Assembly (NCBI GenBank): GCA_947097375.1
Contig: CAMURE010000005.1
Location: 1-15,446, forward strand
Source: an uncultured Candidatus Saccharibacteria bacterium
GTDB taxonomy: Bacteria > Patescibacteria > Saccharimonadia > Saccharimonadales > Nanosynbacteraceae
Direction: 5' to 3'
DNA length: 15,446 nucleotides
Numbering within the stretch: position 1 is the first letter of the stretch; each line of letters starts with the position of its first letter. The notes under the pieces are model-generated. The model was not told the origin of the DNA. It did no database searches and saw nothing but the letters and a program-made list of their open reading frames with translations. Below are positions 1-5,711 of this stretch, in pieces. Position numbers and translations under genes: made by a program.

Positions 1-11
1 CCGCCTGCCTA

Positions 12-1127
12 TCAAGCTGGCGCGCTGTCATCGGCGACGACCTTTCGGTAGAATAGATACACGTAGCACGCCGAGGCGACAATTGAGAGCGCTGCTAGCA
101 TCAATGCCGTGAGCGGCACGAGTGGCAGCCAGTTCAACGCCGGTATCGCGGCCTTGAGCACGCCATCAAGTATAATGACCGGGATGAGCACTGCCGCCCA
201 GACCACGGCAACCGCCACAAACAGCCACATCAATCGTAGCAAGATACGCATTCGCCGCCCCAGTACAATGTCGGAGGCTAACCGCATCGCCTCTAGCGGA
301 TACATCCCCGGTAGGGTAATAATTACCATAGCGAACAGCGTACTCGTCAGCCAATATAGCGACAAAGTGACGATCAATATAGCTGCACCAGCCGCCAACA
401 TCAACACCACGGTTTGCTGCAACATACCCGATGTGTCCGCCGCTCCGTAAATAATGACCGCTATCGCCGCTGGTAGCAATTGAACGAGCGCAATAAACAC
501 CAGGACCGACAGAGCAATGACCGGCGCGCCTGCATTATAGAGGCCATCGCGAATCTTTGGGCGCCTACCAGCAGTCACACCACGAACCAGCCAAATTGTC
601 GTTAGCCATATATATAGTCCGATCAGCGCGCCAATAACCTGCTGCGACGATCCAGCGCTACTCGTCGAGCCACCAAGCTGACTGGTAACCACGCCAGCAA
701 AGAGCGTCAGTGTCGGCATAACAGCACCTAAGGCACCCTCCTGATTTACCTCATTAATCGTATCTTTCAATTGCTGATACGTATCTTGCGACATTAATCC
801 CGACAGCAACACACCCAGTATTGCATATATTGCCGCCAGTCCGACGAAAATCCGCCAGTCTTTTCGCATCAGTTGCCACACTTGGCCAGTCAGGGCGAAG
901 TAGCCCGGCAGCTTGAGTGAACGACGATAGTCACGCCGCTTGGTCACCCGAAAACTACGGTGCGGCCGACGACGAAGAAAGGCCTGACGGCGCCGCATAA
1001 GCTGTCGCCAAGTCCCGCTAATCCTCTCTTTCAATGACACGTTCTTCTTTGTCGGAGAGTGATTACCCGTTTTTGAGGCTGTCCGTTTACGTCGCGTGGT
1101 ATGTTGTTTTTTAGTTGGTTTTGTCAT
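12..1127 (-). CDS. Multipass membrane protein of unknown function
   Basis: This 371-residue protein belongs to no family I can name. Residues 1-75 are extremely basic (many Lys/Arg, few acidic residues) and should lie in the cytoplasm or bind nucleic acid or phospholipid. About seven hydrophobic stretches follow, near residues 92-112, 132-150, 163-183, 200-228, 236-272, 297-320 and 333-360. The Gly/Ser-rich segment 151-162 is probably a loop. The ATG lies 2 nt after the htpX stop codon (TAA-TC-ATG) with no clear Shine-Dalgarno site, so translation is probably coupled to htpX and both share one transcript. It ends with TGA. Placement behind lemA and htpX suggests an envelope role, but no catalytic motif is visible. 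The gene and its direction are well supported by length, membrane pattern and tight spacing; the function is unknown. Confidence 0.85.
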   Translation of the reverse strand: MTKPTKKQHTTRRKRTASKTGNHSPTKKNVSLKERISGTWRQLMRRRQAFLRRRPHRSFRVTKRRDYRRSLKLPGYFALTGQVWQLMRKDWRIFVGLAAIYAILGVLLSGLMSQDTYQQLKDTINEVNQEGALGAVMPTLTLFAGVVTSQLGGSTSSAGSSQQVIGALIGLYIWLTTIWLVRGVTAGRRPKIRDGLYNAGAPVIALSVLVFIALVQLLPAAIAVIIYGAADTSGMLQQTVVLMLAAGAAILIVTLSLYWLTSTLFAMVIITLPGMYPLEAMRLASDIVLGRRMRILLRLMWLFVAVAVVWAAVLIPVIILDGVLKAAIPALNWLPLVPLTALMLAALSIVASACYVYLFYRKVVADDSAPA

Positions 1128-1129
1128 GA

Positions 1130-2005
1130 TTACATCTTTGTTGCATTACTTCGCAGACGTGCGATTCGATCTTCTAGCGGTGGGTGGGTGCTAAATAACT
1201 TCGAGAAAAAGCCGGGGCGCAGTGGATTGTTCATAAATAAGTTCGCCGTTGAGGTGCTCTGCTTGCGCATTGGCCGACCATAACTTTGTAGCTTCTCCAG
1301 CGCCATTGCTAGCCCCTCTGAATCACGAGTCAATAGCACCCCCGAAGCGTCCGCCAGATACTCGCGCTGCCGACTCACCGCCAGTTGCGTAATGGTTGCC
1401 AAGATCGGCGCTAAAATCACCACGATAATACCCACAACATAGACAGCCGGGCTGACATCTCGATCGTCATTATCGCCGTAAATCATCATCCGAAGTGCAA
1501 TATCAGCAAGCAGTCCAATAGCACTTACCAAGCCAAAGGCAATCATACTGACACGAATGTCGTAATTACGCACGTGGCTCATTTCGTGCGCCATCACCGC
1601 TTCCAGTTCACGCTTGTCCATGATTTCCAGTAGTCCAGTCGTCGCACCGACAATGGCGTGCTTGGGGTCGCGACCAGTCGCAAAGGCGTTCGGTGCCGGG
1701 TCATTAATGATGTAGACTTTCGGCATCGGCATACCAGCAGCGATCGCCAAATTCTCCACCACCCGCCACAATTCAGGCGCATCTTTCTTCTCAATCTCCT
1801 GCGCGCCGGTCATGGCCATAGCTAATTTTCCAGCGACACAATATTGTAGCCATGCATAAAGAAGCGCACAGCCGACGATAATCAGTGATAATGAATAGTT
1901 CTGCAGGTACGCACCGACCAACACACCAATAACACCGATAATCGCCACAAACACTGCCATGATCAATACAGTGTTTCGCTTGTTATGAGAAATTGCACTA
2001 TACAT
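1130..2005 (-). CDS. htpX: HtpX-type membrane zinc metalloprotease (M48)
   Basis: Family M48B zinc protease, an integral membrane enzyme that in other bacteria degrades misfolded membrane proteins. The zinc-binding motif HEMSH is at residues 140-144 and the third ligand is Glu215 in REYLAD. The conserved FSTHPPLEDRI tail is at 271-281. Hydrophobic helices lie near 12-32 and 38-56 and, flanking the active site, near 153-176 and 187-210. At 291 residues it has normal family length. The ATG at 2005 sits six bases after a TATAAT box, so the mRNA is probably leaderless. Downstream, a multipass membrane protein starts 2 nt after the stop codon. lemA lies immediately upstream, a pairing common in bacteria, but a terminator separates the two units here. 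Confidence 0.96.
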   Translation of the reverse strand: MYSAISHNKRNTVLIMAVFVAIIGVIGVLVGAYLQNYSLSLIIVGCALLYAWLQYCVAGKLAMAMTGAQEIEKKDAPELWRVVENLAIAAGMPMPKVYIINDPAPNAFATGRDPKHAIVGATTGLLEIMDKRELEAVMAHEMSHVRNYDIRVSMIAFGLVSAIGLLADIALRMMIYGDNDDRDVSPAVYVVGIIVVILAPILATITQLAVSRQREYLADASGVLLTRDSEGLAMALEKLQSYGRPMRKQSTSTANLFMNNPLRPGFFSKLFSTHPPLEDRIARLRSNATKM

Positions 2006-2011
2006 GTGATT

Positions 2012-2020
2012 ATTATACCA
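2012..2020 (-). promoter_or_regulatory. Extended -10 promoter of htpX (leaderless)
   Basis: Read on the minus strand, TGG precedes TATAAT (2017 down to 2012), an extended -10 element. No good -35 box lies at 16-18 bp. Six bases (AATCAC) separate it from the htpX ATG at 2005, so a normal start of transcription about 7 nt downstream would fall on the start codon itself. Confidence 0.7.
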
Positions 2021-2049
2021 AAAACCGCCCGCCGAAAATAGGCGAGCGG
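2020..2049 (-). terminator. Rho-independent terminator of lemA
   Basis: On the minus strand CCGCTCGCC (2049-2041) and GGCGGGCGG (2033-2025) form a 9-bp stem with one U-G wobble and a 7-nt loop, followed by five T residues (2024-2020). It starts 27 nt after the lemA stop codon. Its T-run supplies the first base of the TGn element of the htpX promoter. Confidence 0.85.
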
Positions 2050-2076
2050 CTTGGTTTAGGTAAAGATCATCTTGCC

Positions 2077-2646
2077 TTAGAATTGCACTTCAACTGGATT
2101 CTCAACGCTTGCTCGATCAGCAACCTCAAAGAACTCCTTAGCCTGGAAGCCGAACATGCCAGCAACGATATTTACTGGGAAGGTTTGGATCTTAGTGTTC
2201 AGGTCGCGAACGCCACCGTTGTAGAAGCGACGAGAAGCCTGAATCTTGTCTTCGGTGTCGACCAGCTCTTGCTGTAATTGCAAAAAATTCTGATTAGCCT
2301 TTAGTTCTGGATATGCCTCAGCGACAGCAAACAGGCTCTTCAACGCGCCCTCCAGCATATTCTCAGCCTGTGCAGTATCAGCCACACCCTTAGCACCCAT
2401 AATAGCTGATCGTGCTTCGGTGACTTTCTCAAACACTTCTTTTTCGTGTGTAGCATAGCCCTTGACTGAATTAACCAGGTTCGGAATCAAGTCAGTCCGG
2501 CGTTTGAGCTGCACAGTGATGTCACTCCATGCCTCCTCAACACGATTACGTAGTGTCACCAGCCCGTTGTACGTAGCGATCAAAAAGCCGACCAGCAGTA
2601 CTAACAGTACGCCAACGACGATTAGTATAATCAACCATACTTCCAT
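2077..2646 (-). CDS. lemA: LemA family membrane protein
   Basis: LemA proteins are small, N-terminally anchored helical proteins of uncertain molecular role, widespread in bacteria. The 189-residue product has one transmembrane helix at about 4-24. Family signature stretches follow: [15 protein letters not shown] at 26-40, QLKRRxDLIPNLV at 46-58, AYPELKAN at 111-118 and TEDKI with R-FYN at 131-143. The rest is a predicted helical bundle facing outward. AAAGGAG lies 12 nt before the ATG and a second SD-like AGAAGG lies closer, so unlike its neighbours this gene has a leader and ribosome-binding site. A promoter at 2682-2710 and a terminator at 2020-2049 make it a single-gene unit. Length and motifs are complete. 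Confidence 0.96.
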   Translation of the reverse strand: MEVWLIILIVVGVLLVLLVGFLIATYNGLVTLRNRVEEAWSDITVQLKRRTDLIPNLVNSVKGYATHEKEVFEKVTEARSAIMGAKGVADTAQAENMLEGALKSLFAVAEAYPELKANQNFLQLQQELVDTEDKIQASRRFYNGGVRDLNTKIQTFPVNIVAGMFGFQAKEFFEVADRASVENPVEVQF

Positions 2647-2681
2647 ATACCTTCTATTCTCCTTTTGTTAGTTGTATTTTT

Positions 2682-2710
2682 ATTATATCAACCGAGTGAA
2701 GAGCATGCAA
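2682..2710 (-). promoter_or_regulatory. lemA promoter
   Basis: On the minus strand, a -35 TTGCAT (2710-2705), 17-bp spacer and -10 TATAAT (2687-2682), the latter preceded by TGA (extended -10). A transcript from about 2675 would have a leader near 29 nt containing the Shine-Dalgarno sequence of lemA. Confidence 0.7.
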
Positions 2711-2736
2711 CAGGATGGTAAGGCTTTGCCATCCTG
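2711..2736. repeat. Inverted repeat next to the lemA -35 box
   Basis: CAGGATGG at 2711-2718 pairs perfectly with CCATCCTG at 2729-2736 across a 10-nt centre. It directly abuts the -35 hexamer of lemA. No T-run follows on either strand, so it is not a convincing terminator. It could be an operator or a hairpin in the tRNA-Leu read-through transcript. Confidence 0.5.
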
Positions 2737-2810
2737 GCTCACCAAAATATTACTCCTAAATCTGGTTATAGAGCGCACCACCCCAAGCGATAACCGTGAA
2801 AAATCAACGT

Positions 2811-2896
2811 TGGTGCGCGAGGCGGGAATCGAACCCGCACGACTTTTGGTCAAGGGATTTTAAGTCCCTCGCGTCTACCAATTCCGCCACTCGCGC
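2811..2896 (-). tRNA. tRNA-Leu (anticodon UAA)
   Basis: A complete class II tRNA on the minus strand. The acceptor strands GCGCGAG (2896-2890) and CTCGCGC (2821-2815) pair perfectly, with discriminator A and an encoded CCA at 2813-2811. The anticodon stem GGGA/TCCC encloses CTTAAAA, giving anticodon TAA. A long variable arm and the T-loop GTTCGATTC are present, as expected of leucine tRNAs. Confidence 0.97.
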
Positions 2897-2905
2897 CTAT
2901 CTACC

Positions 2906-2934
2906 ATTATTTATGACGTCAAGACCTCCTGCAA
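2906..2934 (-). promoter_or_regulatory. Promoter of tRNA-Leu(UAA)
   Basis: On the minus strand TTGCAG (2934-2929), a 17-bp spacer and AATAAT (2911-2906). Nine bases separate the -10 from the tRNA 5' end, implying a leader of only about 3 nt. The match to consensus is moderate. Confidence 0.5.
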
Positions 2935-2956
2935 CATAATTTCAAATGTTACGTAG

Positions 2957-2980
2957 CCGGCACTCGCGTCTACAACAATT
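2957..2980 (-). repeat. tRNA-Leu-like fragment after the HD gene
   Basis: On the minus strand this reads AATTG-TT-GTAGACGCGAG-TGCCGG. It matches AATTGGTAGACGCGAG in the D-arm region of the adjacent tRNA-Leu(UAA), positions 2883-2868, apart from a 2-nt insertion. Its 3' half, CGCGAGTGCCGG, also matches the tRNA 5' end CGCGAGTGGCGG with one difference. It overlaps the stop codon of the upstream HD gene. It is too short to be a gene. Confidence 0.45.
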
Positions 2981-3605
2981 ATACTACATTTTCTGGATCA
3001 TAAAAATGATCCGGCTGAGCATCTAGTAGCGCCCGCACCTCATCATAGTATCGACCAACAACGGGATGTCTCTGGGCCTTTTTGCGATGCGGTATCATAT
3101 GATACTGGTACGCTTCACGAGTTGTATGGCAATGACGAGCATACTCACCTCCGTCGAGATAGTCATAAGCAAGTGGCATAAATTTATCAAGCGCATAGAC
3201 AAAACATGCTTCTTCGCTAGAAAAAGATTCATATTCCTTAATCGTTTCAGCGATCCATGGCATATATGAGAAATCTGATTGAATACGCTCCAACGCTGCT
3301 GCCTCACGAATTTTTCGCTCAGATGAATTTGCCGCCTGGCTATCCATTGCCGATACATCACCCGAATAGACCTCTACAACATCGTGGACAATAGCAAATT
3401 GGGCGACTTTACCAATATCTAATTTCGGATTAATCTGCGGAGCGAGCGCACACGCTAACAACGCTAAAGCCCAAGAATGTTCCGCATCATTTTCCCTAAG
3501 TGGTGACCGTTTTGGTGGCACAATGTCACGATGAATATAATACATCGGCACGATTAATGAACTAGTTAGCTGGAGTATATGCTGAATATCTGGAGGTCGT
3601 TTCAT
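2979..3605 (-). CDS. YfbR-like HD-domain nucleotidase
   Basis: HD-superfamily metal-dependent phosphohydrolase most like the YfbR/HDDC2 group, whose studied members remove the 5' phosphate from deoxynucleoside monophosphates. Metal-binding and catalytic residues are visible: His43 in ENDAEHSW (38-45), His74-Asp75 in IVHDVVEVYSGD (72-83), Glu78, and Asp140 in YALDKF. At 208 residues it has the normal size of a single HD domain. No signal peptide or membrane helix is present, so it should be cytoplasmic. The start is an ATG at 3605 with only weak SD resemblance. It lies 57 nt after tRNA-Cys and may be read from the tRNA promoter or a weak local one. Exact substrate cannot be told from sequence. 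A reduced genome relying on salvage would make a nucleotide-pool role plausible (inference). Confidence 0.9.
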   Translation of the reverse strand: MKRPPDIQHILQLTSSLIVPMYYIHRDIVPPKRSPLRENDAEHSWALALLACALAPQINPKLDIGKVAQFAIVHDVVEVYSGDVSAMDSQAANSSERKIREAAALERIQSDFSYMPWIAETIKEYESFSSEEACFVYALDKFMPLAYDYLDGGEYARHCHTTREAYQYHMIPHRKKAQRHPVVGRYYDEVRALLDAQPDHFYDPENVV

Positions 3606-3627
3606 AGACTTACTCGATTACTTAAAC

Positions 3628-3648
3628 AAAAAGTCCCATAACGAAGAC
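3628..3648 (-). terminator. Weak terminator candidate after tRNA-Cys
   Basis: On the minus strand GTCTT (3648-3644) can pair with GGGAC (3637-3633), two of the five pairs being wobble, followed by five T residues (3632-3628). The stem is short, so it may allow read-through into the HD gene. Confidence 0.3.
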
Positions 3649-3662
3649 CGTGTATTATCCCC

Positions 3663-3736
3663 TGGAGGCACGTACGAGAGTCGAACTCGTCTAAAAGGTT
3701 TTGCAGACCTCTGCGTAACCGCTCCGCCAACGCGCC
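3663..3736 (-). tRNA. tRNA-Cys (anticodon GCA)
   Basis: A 74-nt cloverleaf on the minus strand including encoded CCA (3665-3663). The acceptor strands GGCGCGT and ACGTGCC pair with one G-U. The discriminator is U, typical of tRNA-Cys. The anticodon loop CTGCAAA gives GCA. The T-loop reads GTTCGACTC. Confidence 0.97.
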
Positions 3737-3745
3737 GCTTCACTC

Positions 3746-3774
3746 ATTATATCAAACTATAATTGTTCTTTGAA
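3746..3774 (-). promoter_or_regulatory. Promoter of tRNA-Cys
   Basis: On the minus strand an extended -10, TGA-TATAAT (3754-3746), with a weak -35 TTCAAA (3774-3769) at 17 bp. The -10 ends nine bases before the tRNA, predicting a leader of about 3 nt. The promoter overlaps the last codons of the ABC transporter gene. Confidence 0.7.
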
Positions 3775-5559
3775 CATCTCGTAAAATTCGCCACGTTTAG
3801 CAATTAATTCGCTGCACGATCCCTGCTCGACAATGCGGCCATCTTTCATAAAGTAAATCACATCAGCTTTTTTCACCGTGCTCAAGCGATGGCTGATAGC
3901 GATGATGGTTTTGTCTTTTTGCTTAAATAAGTGGCGGAAAATCCGCGCCTCAGCAGCGGCATCAACGGCGCTGGTCGGCTCGTCCAAAATAACGATTGGT
4001 GCATCACGGTAAAAATTGCGTGCCAGAGCTAGCCGCTGCCATTGCCCACCCGACAAGTCCACGCCCTTGTCATCAGTATCATCCGTCATCCATTTGTCAA
4101 CATAACTATCACCGCCCTTTGGCAATTTCTTCACGAAATCATCAGCCTCCGCCTGCCTCAGTGCAGCCGCCAGCCTGTCTCGGTCTAACTCACGAGAAAC
4201 ATCGCCGTACCACACATTTTCATAAGCTGTCGCAAAATCATAGCGAATGAAACTCTGGCTCAGCACAGCTAATTGTCGGTGCCAATCAGCCATATTTACC
4301 TCGCTAAGATTCTGCCCATCAATCAAAATCTCGCCACCAGTCGGCTGATACAGCCCTGTCAATAATTTCACCAGCGTGGTTTTACCCGCGCCATTCTCAC
4401 CAACAATCGCCACATGCTGACCATGCTTAATATCCAGCGACAAGCCCTTGAGCACCAGAGTTTCGCTACCTGGATATTGGAATTTTACATTACGCACGGT
4501 AATTGACTTGTTCATACTAAGGGCTAGGCTCGGCTTGGTATCAGCTAGTGGCAACTCCATGAACCGCTGATAATCGACCATATTTGCCACTTCCTCGTCG
4601 ATAGAATTATACGTCGAAATCAAGCTATCGACGCTGCCGAGTACTCGACTCACCATTTGTTGCACCAGCACGAACTGGCCGATCGGCTGACGATGAGCGA
4701 TAATTTCTAGCGTCACCCACACCAGCGCCGCCACTTCTGCGGCCGCCTGCAGTGCCTCGCCACCAAAGCGCTTAGCCATAAAGCTGCGCTCATATTTAAT
4801 CATCTGTAACTGGTCTTTATCGCGCAAGGCAGCCCGCTCCGTTAGTAGATGCTTGATAAGGCCATACAGTCTCATTTCGGCGATATTCTCAGGTTTACTA
4901 ATCGCGTATTCAATCCACCACATGCGTCGTCTAATATTAGTATTTTTGCGCCAATAGTTTGACGTCAAACGAGACAACCGGAACTGGACGACGCCACTAG
5001 GGATGATAGCCACGACAAGTAGGAGCCCCAGCCACCAACCGACTGACGAGATGATCCATAACCCAACCACTAGCGAGACGATATTCGTCGCAATGCTAGT
5101 CAACCGCGAAAACAGATATGAAAACGAGCCAGCAAACCGCCTCGCTCGATCAAACATATCGATTGTCGCCGGGTCATCATACCGCCAAAAGTCCAGACCA
5201 TGCAGCCGAGCAAACATCTGGTCGTTAATGCTTGATTCCAGCTGGTAGCGCATCAACTGCTCAAAATAGGTCTGCACAATTCCCCAAAAACTCATGATCA
5301 CGCCCAGCACCACCGTCATAATCACATACAGGAGTAGTTGGCGTGAGTCGCCGCTGCCAGTATATGCCTCTGTCAGTGCGGTGGTCGTTAACGCTGCAAA
5401 ATACGTTGTTGCAAGCGGCAATGATGCCGTCAGCACCGCACCGATTGCTTGAATAATAATCGCACGCGGTGATGTCCGCCAAACTGTTACGAGAACACTG
5501 GCGAGTGTCTTAACAATATGGCGAACTTGAGGTTTATCATTTTGTGACAAATCTGTCAT
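3757..5559 (-). CDS. ABC exporter, fused membrane and ATPase domains
   Basis: A type IV (MsbA-like) half-transporter of 600 residues that should work as a homodimer in the cytoplasmic membrane and move an unknown substrate outward. Membrane helices fall near residues 30-60, 76-98, 150-170, 174-192 and 265-287. The ATPase domain occupies about 352-600: Walker A GENGAGKT 387-394, Q-loop Gln435, signature LSGGQ 502-506, Walker B IVILDE 522-527, D-loop SAVD 530-533 and H-loop His557. All catalytic residues are intact. I chose the ATG at 5559; an in-frame TTG at 5571 would add four residues. No Shine-Dalgarno site precedes either. The gene begins only 23 nt after tRNA-Leu(GAG), so it is probably cotranscribed with it or read from a weak local -10. 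Substrate is not predictable; lipid, peptide or drug export are all possible. Confidence 0.95.
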   Translation of the reverse strand: MTDLSQNDKPQVRHIVKTLASVLVTVWRTSPRAIIIQAIGAVLTASLPLATTYFAALTTTALTEAYTGSGDSRQLLLYVIMTVVLGVIMSFWGIVQTYFEQLMRYQLESSINDQMFARLHGLDFWRYDDPATIDMFDRARRFAGSFSYLFSRLTSIATNIVSLVVGLWIISSVGWWLGLLLVVAIIPSGVVQFRLSRLTSNYWRKNTNIRRRMWWIEYAISKPENIAEMRLYGLIKHLLTERAALRDKDQLQMIKYERSFMAKRFGGEALQAAAEVAALVWVTLEIIAHRQPIGQFVLVQQMVSRVLGSVDSLISTYNSIDEEVANMVDYQRFMELPLADTKPSLALSMNKSITVRNVKFQYPGSETLVLKGLSLDIKHGQHVAIVGENGAGKTTLVKLLTGLYQPTGGEILIDGQNLSEVNMADWHRQLAVLSQSFIRYDFATAYENVWYGDVSRELDRDRLAAALRQAEADDFVKKLPKGGDSYVDKWMTDDTDDKGVDLSGGQWQRLALARNFYRDAPIVILDEPTSAVDAAAEARIFRHLFKQKDKTIIAISHRLSTVKKADVIYFMKDGRIVEQGSCSELIAKRGEFYEMFKEQL

Positions 5560-5582
5560 AGTAAAAATCAAATAATTCCATT

Positions 5583-5669
5583 TGGTGCGAGCGAGAAGAC
5601 TTGAACTTCCACGAACCTAAGTTCACTAGCCCCTCAAGCTAGCGCGTCTACCAATTCCGCCACGCCCGC
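5583..5669 (-). tRNA. tRNA-Leu (anticodon GAG)
   Basis: An 87-nt class II tRNA on the minus strand with encoded CCA (5585-5583). The acceptor strands GCGGGCG and CGCTCGC pair with one G-U. The anticodon stem CTAGC/GCTAG encloses TTGAGGG, giving GAG. It shares the 20-nt stretch from TGGCGG to GACGCG with tRNA-Leu(UAA) at 2811-2896, and has a long variable arm. Confidence 0.96.
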
Positions 5670-5681
5670 ACGACTGTCATC

Positions 5682-5711
5682 ATTATACCTGACACTATGG
5701 CGTTTTGTAAA
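5682..5711 (-). promoter_or_regulatory. Promoter of tRNA-Leu(GAG)
   Basis: On the minus strand TTTACA (5711-5706), an 18-bp spacer and TATAAT (5687-5682). It lies partly within the 3' end of the peptide-binding-protein gene. Twelve bases separate the -10 from the tRNA, predicting a leader of about 6 nt. The downstream ABC gene may be read from it. Confidence 0.7.

Noticed and set aside
109..450. Plus-strand open frame of 113 codons opposite the 12-1127 membrane protein
   Set aside because: The Ala/Thr/Ile-rich composition is what antisense of a hydrophobic gene gives; no start signal fits.
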